Source of the DNA: Chloroflexi bacterium HGW-Chloroflexi-10
Lineage (GTDB): Bacteria; Chloroflexota; Anaerolineae; Anaerolineales; Anaerolineaceae
DNA: 64,000 bases
Direction of reading: 5' to 3'
Assembly: GCA_002840755.1 (NCBI GenBank)
Contig: PHBZ01000012.1
Location: 1 to 64,000, forward strand
Position numbers and translations under genes: made by a program. The notes under the pieces were generated by a model. That model worked only from the letters and a program-made list of their open reading frames with translations, made no database searches and had not been told where the DNA came from. Position 1 is the first letter of the stretch; every line of letters starts with the position of its first letter. Shown here in pieces: positions 41,891 to 51,697 of this stretch.

Positions 41891-42952
41891 TTATATTCTG
41901 GTGCTCAATAGCCCGGCAGCCTGATAAATTGCCAGAACAGTAGAGAGGCTGCGTCTGCCTTCAACACCATCGACTAGCGGAGACCGGTTATTATGGATAG
42001 CTTGGATGAAATCGCTCACCAGGGCGGTGTGACCAGCCATGGAAATGCCGCGTGGGTCAGCGCCAGCACCGGCACCTTCGGATAAGCTTGCTTCATTTGA
42101 AGCCAATAGAGCGCTCTGAATATGGGCTGCTTGCGCCTGCTCATCAAGCCACCAACGCGTCAGGGTATCACCTTCCACTTGCAAACCGCCTTGCGTACCG
42201 TATATCTCAATGCGGGGCGGAAAACCAGGCGAAGCAGTCGTAGTAGCGTTAATTGTCGCCAGTGCACCGTTGGCAAATTGCAAGTTTGCGCTGAGGGTAT
42301 CTTCCACTTCAATTTGACGGTGTAAAGTACGCGCAAATGAGCAAACTTCTTGTGGTTCACCCATGTACCAGGTCAGTAAATCAACCTGATGGATTCCCTG
42401 GTTCATTAACACACCGCCACCATCTTGTGCCCAGGTACCCCGCCAGACAGCCTGATCGAAGTATTTTTGTGGGCGAAAATAGGGCAGATTGACTAACCCT
42501 AAGGTCAGCTCACCAAGTTCACCGGCCTGAATGGCACGGTGTATCTTCTGAAACACAGGTTTAGTGCGGCTCTGGAAAGCTACGCCCAAGGTTACACCAT
42601 TCTCCAGACAGGTTTTTTGCATGGCATCTGCCTCAGCCAGGCTGGTTGCCATAGGCTTTTCCACCAGGACGTGTTTACCAGCCTGGGCAGCCGATATAGT
42701 TTGACCGGCGTGCTGGCTGCTCGGAGTACAGATACACACCACATCGATATCCGGTCGTGAGAGCATTTCTTGCTCGAGCATAGCGTGCACACCAAAACGT
42801 CTCTCGATATCCGGAAATTGTTGCTGATTGTAATGTACGATAGCGGCCAGGTGCGCGCCATTTTCGCTGTTAGCCCTGATGGCTTGAGCATGATATTCGG
42901 CAATCATGCCTGCGCCAATTATTGCAAAATTAAGCTTTGGATAAACAATCAA
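41891..42952 (-). CDS. Gfo/Idh/MocA-family sugar dehydrogenase
   Basis: The 353-residue protein has an N-terminal NAD(P)-binding fold (FAIIGAGMIAEYHAQAI, about 9-25), the EKPMATSLAEAD motif (about 97-108) with the conserved lysine, and a C-terminal alpha/beta substrate domain (FRPQKYFDQAVWRGTWAQDG; MNQGIHQVDLLTWYMG). Members oxidise or epimerise sugars or inositols. The TTG start at 42952 is preceded by GAAAGG. It is one of two such genes in the locus and lies between two URO-D genes. Confidence 0.92.
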   Translation of the reverse strand: MIVYPKLNFAIIGAGMIAEYHAQAIRANSENGAHLAAIVHYNQQQFPDIERRFGVHAMLEQEMLSRPDIDVVCICTPSSQHAGQTISAAQAGKHVLVEKPMATSLAEADAMQKTCLENGVTLGVAFQSRTKPVFQKIHRAIQAGELGELTLGLVNLPYFRPQKYFDQAVWRGTWAQDGGGVLMNQGIHQVDLLTWYMGEPQEVCSFARTLHRQIEVEDTLSANLQFANGALATINATTTASPGFPPRIEIYGTQGGLQVEGDTLTRWWLDEQAQAAHIQSALLASNEASLSEGAGAGADPRGISMAGHTALVSDFIQAIHNNRSPLVDGVEGRRSLSTVLAIYQAAGLLSTRI

Positions 42953-42991
42953 GATTTGGCCTTTCTAGTTAGATGCTGCATGGTTGGATTA

Positions 42992-44188
42992 TCAACCTAC
43001 ACCGCGCAAAGCTTCATACATTGCCAATAGATTTTCCACGGGCACGTCGGCTTGTATATTATGTACTGTGTTAAAAACATAGCCACCACCAGGTGCTAAC
43101 GCGTCGATATTTCGCCGCACATTGTCTTTAACTTCTTGCGGTGTACCGGAAGGTAGTATACCCTGGGTTTCCACCCCACCACCCCAAAATACGAGTGCAT
43201 CACCAAAATCGCGTTTCAAGGCGACGGGTTCCATCCCTGTAGCGGTGACATGAACTGGATTAAGAATTTCTACCCCGATCTCAATAAAATCGGGTAATAA
43301 TGGGCGGACGTTGCCGCATGAATGGAAGAACCGGCGCACATCCGGCGCCTGGATACGCACGTAATCGAAGACAACTTTCCAACGTGGCTTGAGTTGTTGG
43401 CGAAACATGCGTGGAGAGATGATCTGCGATGCCTGGGTTCCATAATCATCGGCGTGGCTGATTACATCCACGACATCCGCCAGACGTGGTAATGCCATTT
43501 TCCAAAATCCTAGCTTAAGTTCAACCAGTTTATCAAACAATACACCTGCCAGGCTGTCGTTGTCAGCCATCATCATCAATAGATTTTCCATGCCAACTAT
43601 GCGTTGGGCCATCTCAAAAATTCCGGCAAAGGGGTCTTTGAGCATAACAGCGTATCCCGCAGCCCGGTAGGCTTCGGCTTGTTCGCGCAGTCCATTGATC
43701 CGCTGAGGGTTATCCAGTTTTGGCCATGGATGTTTGATAATATCCTGGACTGTCAAATCCGGTTTATCCAAAGGTGACTGCCATATACTGTAATACAAGC
43801 CATCTGGGCGAGGCTTACGATGAGTAATGCCCCACTCGTCATGGTAGTTCCAATATTGCTCGCCGGAGGTCGTATCTTGCTCTTCTATACCGTTAACATG
43901 CCAATTATGACTATTCAAAGGAAAAATTCCTCGGATATCTACACCCAAACGCTCAAGCAGGTCTGTATCAGGCAACGCCAGGCCTTGAATTTGGTCACAG
44001 ATGTGTGCTTCAACAGAGGGGAGTCCGAGAGCTTTGCGCAGCTTGTGATACGTTATTACATGTATTCCAGTGACTTGTGTACTACCCAGATCAAGGGGGA
44101 TGCGGTCTGGTTCCTGATGAGCTAATGATGTGAGTAAACGTTGTCGGCTGCTGGGCGTAGAAGGATTAGCAATAATTGGCTTATTCAT
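42992..44188 (-). CDS. URO-D-fold (MtaA-like) methyltransferase family protein
   Basis: With ATG 44188 (GGAGACAACC upstream) the protein has 398 residues. It begins SRQRLLTSLAHQEPDRIPLD, contains the zinc-binding block RFFHSCGNVRPLLPDF with HxCG, and ends with GGGYVFNTVHNIQADVPVEN. This is the pattern of corrinoid-dependent methyltransferases such as MtaA rather than of haem-pathway HemE. An earlier in-frame start at 44239 lies within the neighbouring dehydrogenase gene and has no ribosome binding site. It could move methyl groups from O-methylated sugars to a corrinoid, but no corrinoid protein is encoded nearby. Confidence 0.9.
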   Translation of the reverse strand: MNKPIIANPSTPSSRQRLLTSLAHQEPDRIPLDLGSTQVTGIHVITYHKLRKALGLPSVEAHICDQIQGLALPDTDLLERLGVDIRGIFPLNSHNWHVNGIEEQDTTSGEQYWNYHDEWGITHRKPRPDGLYYSIWQSPLDKPDLTVQDIIKHPWPKLDNPQRINGLREQAEAYRAAGYAVMLKDPFAGIFEMAQRIVGMENLLMMMADNDSLAGVLFDKLVELKLGFWKMALPRLADVVDVISHADDYGTQASQIISPRMFRQQLKPRWKVVFDYVRIQAPDVRRFFHSCGNVRPLLPDFIEIGVEILNPVHVTATGMEPVALKRDFGDALVFWGGGVETQGILPSGTPQEVKDNVRRNIDALAPGGGYVFNTVHNIQADVPVENLLAMYEALRGVG

Positions 44189-45197
44189 TTTTGGTTGTCT
44201 CCGTTTGTTTAATGCTTCTTGAGGGTCGGTAATAATCATCCAGCAGTTGGTCCATCACTTGAGTCGTACGAATTGCGCTTTCTCCTGTGCTAACGCAGCG
44301 GCCTGTACCTTGCAGCTCGGCGACGATCTGCTCGATTAATGGTTGCTGGATATGCGTAGGATGGGGAAGATCGAAAGATTGACTGCCAGAATGGGTTTCG
44401 AGGATCAGTGGTTTATCCTCAAAAGTGGATAGAGTGATTTTGCCTGTTGACCCAACAAGGCTGATCTGGTCGGTAGCATTAAAGCTGTTGAAAGACCATA
44501 TTCCTGTGCCCAAAACGCCATTTTCGAATTCGAATGCGGCACTGACGATATCTTCTGCCGGGTAGTGGCCGGCTTGATTGCGGGCAAAACCGCGTGCGCT
44601 TTTTATTGGACCCAATGCAAAATCGAGAAAATCCAGTGTATGACTGGCCAGATCCACAAATAGGCCTCCACCAGCGATTTCTGGCAAAAAACGCCAAGGT
44701 AGTTTACTTGGAACATTTGATTGGGGTGGCTGGGAGAGTGAGATTTGTACATGTCGGACACTGCCAATTGTGCCATTTTCTATCAATTCTTTCGCCTTAA
44801 CGAATCGTGGTAAAGCACGCCGATAGTAGGCAACAAAGAGGGGCACTCCGGCATCCTGGCAAACAGCTATCATCTCCTGGCATTCAGCCATGTTGAGTGC
44901 CATAGGCTTTTCAACATAGACTGGCTTTCCCGCGCGAGCAGCAGCTAAAGTATAAGGGTGATGTAAGTTTGGGGGTGTGGCGATGTATACCGCATCCACT
45001 TCAGGATCATCTATCAGTTGTTGGGCATCCGTATACCAGCGTGGTACACCGTGGCGTTTGGCATAATCTTCAGCCAGGGCGCCATCGCGGCGCATGACGG
45101 CGACCAATTGAGAGCCGATGGTTTGCTGAAATCCTGGCCCACTTTTCACCTCAGTAACATTACCACAGCCAATAATTCCCCAGCGAATGGTTCTCAT
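44181..45197 (-). CDS. Gfo/Idh/MocA-family sugar dehydrogenase
   Basis: A 338-residue NAD(P)-dependent dehydrogenase of the same family as the gene at 41891, with GIIGCGNVTEVKSGPGFQ near the start, the VEKPMALNMAECQ motif near residue 94 and the C-terminal domain entry GGGLFVDLASHTLDFLDF. AAGGAG precedes the ATG at 45197. It overlaps the following URO-D gene by 8 bp, so the two proteins are coupled. Which sugar is converted cannot be told from sequence. Confidence 0.92.
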   Translation of the reverse strand: MRTIRWGIIGCGNVTEVKSGPGFQQTIGSQLVAVMRRDGALAEDYAKRHGVPRWYTDAQQLIDDPEVDAVYIATPPNLHHPYTLAAARAGKPVYVEKPMALNMAECQEMIAVCQDAGVPLFVAYYRRALPRFVKAKELIENGTIGSVRHVQISLSQPPQSNVPSKLPWRFLPEIAGGGLFVDLASHTLDFLDFALGPIKSARGFARNQAGHYPAEDIVSAAFEFENGVLGTGIWSFNSFNATDQISLVGSTGKITLSTFEDKPLILETHSGSQSFDLPHPTHIQQPLIEQIVAELQGTGRCVSTGESAIRTTQVMDQLLDDYYRPSRSIKQTETTKNE

Positions 45198-45333
45198 TAA
45201 TACTCCTTGGAAAAATCTGCAATTGAATTTTGTGCTAGGATCACTATTGACTGTGCAACCGTCAGAATATTGTTAAAGAAATTAGTCATTAATCCGCGTT
45301 CCTTTCCCTATGGATGGTAATAGCATGGGAATC

Positions 45334-45942
45334 TTATAATAATGCATGGAGTGCGCCGGCAATAAAAGCTGCCTGCAATTGTGTTACTGAGTCTGTAAAG
45401 TGAACATGATCGCAATACAGTTTACCTTCCAGTGATTTCGTAAAATTATACAAATCAATTGTCTCAATATTCATCTCAGCCATCACCTGCGCAGCTATCA
45501 GGTTATAAGCCAATACATCTTCGTTTTTCCTGATAAATTCAGTTTGTAACAAACGATGCTGGAAATCATCAACCGGGGTGGTATTGACCCATATAACTCG
45601 TTGAACAATCGGCTGGATGAGGGTTGTTATCTGTTTCAGATTTACCGAATATTGATCCGATGCTATTTGTTTTTCGCCCGAATCCGAATTGGTTTTTATG
45701 TCATGTAATCCACAATTAAGCAATAGGACACAATCATTCAACAATTCTTTCTGTGCATGCAGGTATTCAAGAACCATTCGACTGTCTCCGCCGTTGTCAT
45801 AATCCGGTTCGCCCTGTATGATATTCGTCGGAAAATCACCCTTGCGTTTTACATCCATTAAGTTGGCGAGCATCTTTTTTAGATAAGGGGTGTAATAAAC
45901 AGATATACTGTCACCGATGACAAAAAGAAAACGGTTATTCAT
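45334..45942 (-). CDS. SGNH-hydrolase-family esterase
   Basis: With ATG 45942 the protein has 202 residues. The GDS block (FVIGDSISVYY), the central LLLNCGLHDI and the late catalytic DHVHF match SGNH hydrolases. There is no signal peptide, so it should act in the cytoplasm on imported substrate, perhaps removing acetyl groups from sugars. An earlier start at 45972 is possible. It lies between the aldo/keto reductase and the dehydrogenase genes of the sugar locus. Confidence 0.85.
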   Translation of the reverse strand: MNNRFLFVIGDSISVYYTPYLKKMLANLMDVKRKGDFPTNIIQGEPDYDNGGDSRMVLEYLHAQKELLNDCVLLLNCGLHDIKTNSDSGEKQIASDQYSVNLKQITTLIQPIVQRVIWVNTTPVDDFQHRLLQTEFIRKNEDVLAYNLIAAQVMAEMNIETIDLYNFTKSLEGKLYCDHVHFTDSVTQLQAAFIAGALHALL

Positions 45943-45999
45943 CGTATTCAACCTGTAATTGGCTTTAGCCATTTTTAATGGGTGTCCATTGGATATTTT

Positions 46000-47028
46000 T
46001 CAATCTATCTTCTCAGGCGGATCTGTAATACGGGCTTTCATCCAGTCATTGCTGTTGTGAAAATCTGCAACCGCATTGCCAGGATGAACCATAGCGTCAA
46101 ATAATGGTCGATCAGCCTCATTCAGGCTCATTTCCAGTACGGGTAGGGCATCCTCCAGGTGCTGCAATGTACGTGGTCCAATTATAGGGGCAGTGATGCC
46201 AGGTTGATCTTTGGTCCATAGCAACGCCATTTGGGAAGGTGTTAACCCACGCTCGACGGCTATTTTTGCTACCTCACGACCAATGGTAATACCGCGGCTG
46301 GTAATCCTTTCATTGAAAAGGGGATTGTTCCAGTTTTCCCGGCGCGAACCAGCTGGGGTTTCATCCGGTTGGTTATAACGCCCAGCCAGAACACCCATCG
46401 CCAAAGGCGACCAGGGCAGCACTGCCAGACCGTACTTCATGCATAATGGAATGCGTTCATTTTCTGCCCGGCGGTCGAGCAGGTTGTAAGGGGGTTGTTC
46501 GCTGACATAGCGTGCCCATCCATAGCGCTCACTGATTGCCAATCCTTCCATCAACATCCAGGCTGGGAAGGTGGATGACCCGATGTAAATTACTTTACCC
46601 GAGCGTACCAGGTCTTCCAATGCACGCAAGGTTTCATCCTGGGGGATGTTTGCTGGAGGTGGTCGGTGAAGCTGGTAGAGATCTATATGGTCAGTTTGCA
46701 GGCGTCGTAAAGAATCTTCACAAGCTTTGAGAATATGATAACGGCTGGCACCTGTCTCATTCGGTCCTTCTCCCATTCGGTTGTAGCCTTTGGTTGCCAG
46801 AAAAATCCGCTGGCGCTGGCCCAAGTCTTTTAGGGTCTGACCAACAATTCGTTCACTTTCGCCACCGCTATATACATCTGCGGTATCAATGAAGTTTATC
46901 CCGGCTTCTATAGCCCTGTGAATCATGGTCGCTGAATCCTCGGCGCTAGTTGGGCCGCCAAAGTTCATCGTTCCCAGGCAAAGAGGAGATACCAATAAGC
47001 CTGTACGGCCAAATAATCGATAGTCCAT
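46000..47028 (-). CDS. Aldo/keto reductase
   Basis: This 342-residue TIM-barrel oxidoreductase has the catalytic Asp and Tyr in DTADVYSGGESERIVG (about 49-64), the Lys in FLATKGYN and the His in YQLHRP, so the tetrad is complete. The start MDYRLFGRTGLLVSPLCLGT is typical of the AKR11/AKR12-like group. AAAGGAGA is 5 nt before the ATG. It would use NADPH to reduce a sugar aldehyde or ketone, or oxidise the reverse substrate. Confidence 0.93.
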   Translation of the reverse strand: MDYRLFGRTGLLVSPLCLGTMNFGGPTSAEDSATMIHRAIEAGINFIDTADVYSGGESERIVGQTLKDLGQRQRIFLATKGYNRMGEGPNETGASRYHILKACEDSLRRLQTDHIDLYQLHRPPPANIPQDETLRALEDLVRSGKVIYIGSSTFPAWMLMEGLAISERYGWARYVSEQPPYNLLDRRAENERIPLCMKYGLAVLPWSPLAMGVLAGRYNQPDETPAGSRRENWNNPLFNERITSRGITIGREVAKIAVERGLTPSQMALLWTKDQPGITAPIIGPRTLQHLEDALPVLEMSLNEADRPLFDAMVHPGNAVADFHNSNDWMKARITDPPEKID

Positions 47029-47055
47029 AGTTCATCTCCTTTCATCTACAGCAGA

Positions 47056-48132
47056 TCAAATATTTGCTTTGCCGCGAAACCTTTCAATTACTTTGTACAT
47101 TGCGAACAGGTTTTCATCCGGTGTGCCGTAATCCATATTGATACAGCAAACACCGGCCAAGGCCAATGGACCCGCAGCACTCAAAAGTGACTCAGTGTCC
47201 GTAGCTATTTCCTGAGGAGTGCAGGTTAGCATACGTACCGGACTGAGACGTAAATTGAAAAATGCATTGGGTAAGGCCTGGCGGCATGCGGCTATATCTG
47301 AACCCCAACCTACATCGATAAAAGTTACCGGGAGTTCAGCATATGCATTGGCATAGCGTTGCAGATTATCGCCGCAGTGATGAATGCCAAAGGGTTGGAT
47401 GCGTTGCGCCATCTGTTGTTCGATGGGCAGTTGCATAGTGCGGTAACCTTGCGGTGAAACCATCGGTACCGAGCAGTTGGCATGCAGAAATGTGCGAGGG
47501 TTGACCCGCTCAATCATCCGATTAACAGAGATTGAGCAGCTTCCGGTTCGTCGGCGCACATAGTCACTCACATCCACAATCAGTTCGGCGATCAAATTCA
47601 GGAGGCGCTGAATGCGTTGGGGGGCTTCGTAGAAATCTGTGAAAAGGTCATTGCCGTATAGATGATAGGCGGCGTTTAGCAAACCATCCGTGTTTACATC
47701 GCCTACCAGGAAGCCCCATTTAGTCTCGAGAGCATCCATCTGCGGGATCAATTCATTCATTGGCCAGGTATTATAAAAATTGGGTTTTTTAAATTCATCA
47801 ATCTGTTCTGATGTCAAATGAAGTGGAAGCGGCTGGGGTGCTGCATCCGGAGCAAAAGAAATCTCTGCACCCAAAAGGGCAGGGATGATAAAACCTCCGG
47901 CGACATGCATGGAGCCAATTACCGGACGTGGTTGGGGATCAGGTTCACCAAGGCCAAATTCAGAGAATCTCTGGTAAAGAACACGGCGCATAAGAACATC
48001 ATTTTCGATGCGTTTTTGCGTATTCAGGTAGAAAGACCGGTCAAAACTGATCCCGGCTGTACGATTCCACCAGTTAGGATTAAAGACCAATTCGACTGGG
48101 ATCATAGATTGAGCGGAAGTGTTTATAGACAT
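47056..48132 (-). CDS. URO-D-fold (MtaA-like) protein
   Basis: The 358-residue protein is the third member of this superfamily in the locus. It contains FGIHHCGDNLQRYANAYAEL with a HxCG zinc motif, a second pair of cysteines near the end (LALAGVCCINMDYGTPDENL) and VDVSDYVRRRTGSCSISVNR. The sequence is quite divergent from the other two. Position directly downstream of nagB suggests a role in amino-sugar catabolism, perhaps handling a methylated or lyase-generated intermediate, but no function is demonstrated for such a protein. Confidence 0.85.
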   Translation of the reverse strand: MSINTSAQSMIPVELVFNPNWWNRTAGISFDRSFYLNTQKRIENDVLMRRVLYQRFSEFGLGEPDPQPRPVIGSMHVAGGFIIPALLGAEISFAPDAAPQPLPLHLTSEQIDEFKKPNFYNTWPMNELIPQMDALETKWGFLVGDVNTDGLLNAAYHLYGNDLFTDFYEAPQRIQRLLNLIAELIVDVSDYVRRRTGSCSISVNRMIERVNPRTFLHANCSVPMVSPQGYRTMQLPIEQQMAQRIQPFGIHHCGDNLQRYANAYAELPVTFIDVGWGSDIAACRQALPNAFFNLRLSPVRMLTCTPQEIATDTESLLSAAGPLALAGVCCINMDYGTPDENLFAMYKVIERFRGKANI

Positions 48133-48151
48133 AGAATTGGTTTTTACCTTG

Positions 48152-48964
48152 TCAATTTTCTATGTCAAAAGTCAACGCGGCAGAATCGCGATCTAAATAC
48201 AGATGCGCATGGGCTGTCTGGCGCAAGATGCTGGCTGGGCAGTTAGGATCGATTGGTCCCTGCATAGCTCGCTGTACAGCAGATGCTTTTCGCCCTTCCG
48301 GAACAATGGCAAGTACTTTTCGGGCTGCCAACAAAGCCGGAATAGTCAGGGTAATGGCATGTGAAGGAACTGATTCTAGATCAGGGAAATGTCCTTCGCC
48401 TGCCTGTTGGCGGCGTGAAACCTCATCCAATTCAACCACTTTTACCCAGACGGGGTCATTAAAATCGGCATAAGGTGGGTCGTTAAAGGCCAAATGGCCA
48501 TTTTCGCCGATGCCCAATGCACACAGATCGGCCGGATAGTCTCGCAGCAATTTTTCATACTCTTTGCAGCCTTGAACATCTTCCGGGCGAATACCGGCTT
48601 CTGTTCGCTGCCCAGGAACAGGGAAAAACGCTCCGGCAGCTGGGTGCAGGTGGTCTATAAAATGACGTCGCAAGAAGACTGGGAAACTGGCGGGATGGTT
48701 GGGTTCGAGATCTATATATTCATCCATGTGAAAAATATTGACTTTACTCCAATCAATATTGGGAATTGCACGCAGCGTTTCCAGGAAGGAAAGCTGAGAA
48801 TTGCCGGTCGCCAGGATTACATTGGCGTGACCGCGCTCACTGAGCGTTTTTTGCAGGAATAATGCTGCATCGGCAGCAGCAGCCTGCCCAACTTCAGCAT
48901 TGCTGTTATAAACACTGATTGGCAGAGATTCGATGGTGGTGGATAAAACTGGGTTAATTGACAT
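48152..48964 (-). CDS. nagB: Glucosamine-6-phosphate deaminase
   Basis: The 270-residue protein shows LATGNSQLSFLETLRAIPNI, the catalytic-base segment FHMDEYIDLEPNHPASF and GIGENGHLAFNDPP, all hallmarks of NagB, which converts glucosamine 6-phosphate to fructose 6-phosphate and ammonia. ATG 48964 has AAAGGAAT 3 nt upstream; an earlier start at 48988 is inside the nagA end. It is 2 nt from the nagA stop, so the two genes are in one operon. Cytoplasmic. Confidence 0.95.
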   Translation of the reverse strand: MSINPVLSTTIESLPISVYNSNAEVGQAAAADAALFLQKTLSERGHANVILATGNSQLSFLETLRAIPNIDWSKVNIFHMDEYIDLEPNHPASFPVFLRRHFIDHLHPAAGAFFPVPGQRTEAGIRPEDVQGCKEYEKLLRDYPADLCALGIGENGHLAFNDPPYADFNDPVWVKVVELDEVSRRQQAGEGHFPDLESVPSHAITLTIPALLAARKVLAIVPEGRKASAVQRAMQGPIDPNCPASILRQTAHAHLYLDRDSAALTFDIEN

Positions 48965-48966
48965 TC

Positions 48967-50193
48967 TTATTCCTTTCGATGTATCCATTCGCCGGCGATC
49001 ATTGTACGCCAGGCGCTGAAATCAGGGTTGAAAATTGCCAGGTCGGCGTCCTTACCGATTTCCAGGCTGCCTTTACGCTCATCCAAATTGAGCAAGCGGG
49101 CGGGGTTAAGGCTGGTCATACGTATGGCTTCGGGCAATGGAATGCCCACAATATCGATGAGTACCGGGAGCATTTGATTCAGCAGTGTTGAACTGCCGGC
49201 AAATGCGCTGCGGTCAAACATCATTCCCACACCATCCACCACTTCATATTCCATTTTGCCCATCCGGAAGTGTGAACCTTCGGGTAATCCGGCGCCGCTG
49301 AGTGCATCGGAGATAACGATCAGGCGGTCTGGGCCGATACTTTGATAGGCCAGCTTCATTAACGTTGGGGGTAGGTGACGGTTATCGGCTATCATTTCAA
49401 CGGTCAAACCGGGATTCACTAAGGCGGTTTCGAGCAAACCAGGCTTTCTCCATGGACCTTCGCGAACAGTTGTAGACATTGCGCTGAACAGATGCGTCAC
49501 ATGTCGTAATCCGGACTGCATGGCAGTAAGAATCTCGCTTTCTTTAGCCATGCTATGACCAGCGGCTGCTATGATTCCATGTTCTGTCAACCGGGAAACA
49601 AGCTGTACGGCGCCGGGTAATTCGGGTGCTAGTACTAGTATCCGCAATACATCTGCATACTCCAATAAACTTTCAGCACTACCATCCAAAGGTGAACGCA
49701 GGTTTTGTGGATCGAGTGCACCGCATTGCACCGGATTCGTATAAGGGCTTTCCAGATGAAGACCGAGTACCTGGGAACCTGGGTGAGAGACTGCCATCCA
49801 TTGACGCGTGAACTCGAAAACCTGGAGAAGATCGTCCATTGGGGTAGGTGCAACGGTAGCCAGCAAGCCAGTCACACCGCGCCTAGCATTTTCAAGCAGA
49901 ATGGTTTCGAATGCCTGTTCATCAGGTTCATTGAAAGTATGGCCTAATGCTCCATGGGTATGAATATCAATCAAACCGGGTGTAATCCAGCGCCCTCCTA
50001 CATCAATACGGGTGGTTTCTGCTGGTAGACTGTCTTCCCTAATAATGGCAGCAATTTGGCTGTTGACACCAGAACGTTCGATGACAATTGCCATACCGGT
50101 TGCAATACTATCTGGTAAGACAAGCTGTCCATTTACCAGAGCAAAAGAAATCACATCCTTCCCTTGCCCATTGTTAAATGCGTCTTTTTTCAT
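48967..50193 (-). CDS. nagA: N-acetylglucosamine-6-phosphate deacetylase
   Basis: The 408-residue amidohydrolase has LIDIHTHGALGHTFN with the metal-binding HxH, LGLHLESPYTNPVQCGAL (usually HLEGPF), AAGHSMAKESEI and VISDALSGAGLPEG. It removes the acetyl group from GlcNAc-6-phosphate, feeding NagB. ATG 50193 has a strong AGGAGGT 7 nt upstream and is preferred over 50229. A Ser in place of Gly after the conserved Glu is unusual but the remaining motif is intact. It is flanked by nagB and a sulfatase gene. Confidence 0.94.
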   Translation of the reverse strand: MKKDAFNNGQGKDVISFALVNGQLVLPDSIATGMAIVIERSGVNSQIAAIIREDSLPAETTRIDVGGRWITPGLIDIHTHGALGHTFNEPDEQAFETILLENARRGVTGLLATVAPTPMDDLLQVFEFTRQWMAVSHPGSQVLGLHLESPYTNPVQCGALDPQNLRSPLDGSAESLLEYADVLRILVLAPELPGAVQLVSRLTEHGIIAAAGHSMAKESEILTAMQSGLRHVTHLFSAMSTTVREGPWRKPGLLETALVNPGLTVEMIADNRHLPPTLMKLAYQSIGPDRLIVISDALSGAGLPEGSHFRMGKMEYEVVDGVGMMFDRSAFAGSSTLLNQMLPVLIDIVGIPLPEAIRMTSLNPARLLNLDERKGSLEIGKDADLAIFNPDFSAWRTMIAGEWIHRKE

Positions 50194-50194
50194 A

Positions 50195-51697
50195 TCATGA
50201 CCTCCTAATATGCGGTCCAACCGGTGCAAAGCGGAACATGCCGTACTCTGCCTCGATCATATTGGTGTCACCGGTCGCGTGTATCACACCCCACATCCGG
50301 GCAGCCATCTCTTCTATCAGTGGGCGCATTTCGGGCTCTTGTGCCAGGTTATGAAGTTCGTTTGGATCGAGCTTGAGATTGTAAAACTCATCCTGATCGA
50401 ACCCGTTAAAGATATATTTATATTCCTGCCACCAGAGCACACGTTGGGTGTAAAAAAAGCGTTGTCCGTGGCATTCGGCAAAATGCTGTGATGACCAGCT
50501 GCTTTGAGCAGAAAGGTCTTCTGGACTATCACCTAGAAGCGGAACTAGTGAACGACCCAGGGTGGGAAGAGTAGGATTTTGATTGTTTTTTTGAACAACA
50601 GGTGAGTCCAGACCTAACAAAGGCAGAATACTCGTTGCCAGGTCGATCTGGCTGATGCGTTGCGATATGGTTTTGCCTTGCGGTATACCCGGACCGGAAA
50701 TAATAAGGGGGACCCGGTAAGCCTGATCAAAAGCAGGTATGCCTTTCAGCAACAGCCGGTGCGCGCCCATATAATCACCATGGTCTGAAAGAAATACGAT
50801 CAGGGTGTTTTCCGCCTGACCGGTTCTGTGCAAGCTATCCAGTACGCGGCCCACCTGGTCATCGATCATCGAGCAGAAGGCATAATATCTCGCGGTGATT
50901 TGTGCGAAATGTTCCCATTCTAGACCACTCCATACCTGTTGGAGTCGACGGTAGATTGCCGGCCGATCCGCTAGATTATCATGGAAACTTGCAGGTTGCG
51001 GTATCACATTCGGTTTGTAGAGTTCAGCATATTGATCAGGAACAATGTACGGGTCGTGTGGAGCCAGTGCGGAAAGCACCAACGACCAGGGTTGGTTAGT
51101 TTTATGTTCTGCTTGTTGCTCAATAAACTGAATACCGCGCGTATATAAATAATGTTCCAGGGTGGCTTCGGTTGGTTCGGGAGATATCCCGCTGATGGTG
51201 AATGGCTTGTAGCCTTTGTGTTCAACCTGAACAATGTGTTGGGGAGCGGGGATTTTTTCAGGTAAGCCAATATGTCGGCGATAAGCACGATATCCGGAAT
51301 AAGAGTCTTCTTCGGTGTCGTACGTTTTGAAACCGAAATTCTCAAGGCGTAGACTGCGGTCCACGTGCCATTTGCCAAAATAGGCATTATGGTAACCGGC
51401 TTTTTGTAGATCAACTGTCCAGAATGGCAAGTTGTCTTTTAGGTTCGCTCGGTATGCTTCCACGGTGTGAGGGTTATCAACCATCCCGTGGTTGTGCGGT
51501 AACAGACCGGTGAACAAACTTGCACGTGCTGGGGCGCAGATCGGGTTAGGGGAGTAACAGTTTTCAAAACGTACACCGCCTGCTGCCAAATGTTGTAAAT
51601 TGGGCATCTGACAAAGGGAATCAGGTTCAAGTGTCGCAGCTTGCTGTTGATCGGTGATGAGAAATAGAAGATTAGGTGTAGATTGTAAGTTTGTCAT
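50195..51697 (-). CDS. Formylglycine-type sulfatase
   Basis: A 500-residue sulfatase with the active-site motif CxPxR ([12 protein letters not shown], about residue 54), the metal-binding start [10 protein letters not shown] and the late [18 protein letters not shown]. The Cys must be converted to formylglycine for activity. There is no signal peptide, so it would act in the cytoplasm on imported sulfated sugars. The gene is coupled to the ABC ATPase gene by an ATGA overlap. No maturation enzyme is encoded within the window. Specificity could be GlcNAc-6-sulfate or another sugar sulfate; it is inferred from the nag genes. Confidence 0.92.
   Translation of the reverse strand: MTNLQSTPNLLFLITDQQQAATLEPDSLCQMPNLQHLAAGGVRFENCYSPNPICAPARASLFTGLLPHNHGMVDNPHTVEAYRANLKDNLPFWTVDLQKAGYHNAYFGKWHVDRSLRLENFGFKTYDTEEDSYSGYRAYRRHIGLPEKIPAPQHIVQVEHKGYKPFTISGISPEPTEATLEHYLYTRGIQFIEQQAEHKTNQPWSLVLSALAPHDPYIVPDQYAELYKPNVIPQPASFHDNLADRPAIYRRLQQVWSGLEWEHFAQITARYYAFCSMIDDQVGRVLDSLHRTGQAENTLIVFLSDHGDYMGAHRLLLKGIPAFDQAYRVPLIISGPGIPQGKTISQRISQIDLATSILPLLGLDSPVVQKNNQNPTLPTLGRSLVPLLGDSPEDLSAQSSWSSQHFAECHGQRFFYTQRVLWWQEYKYIFNGFDQDEFYNLKLDPNELHNLAQEPEMRPLIEEMAARMWGVIHATGDTNMIEAEYGMFRFAPVGPHIRRS

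Noticed and set aside
40814..48132. URO-D-family genes as haem biosynthesis hemE
   Set aside because: Three divergent copies lie inside a sugar catabolic locus; two carry the HxCG zinc motif of corrinoid methyltransferases, and no other haem genes are nearby.
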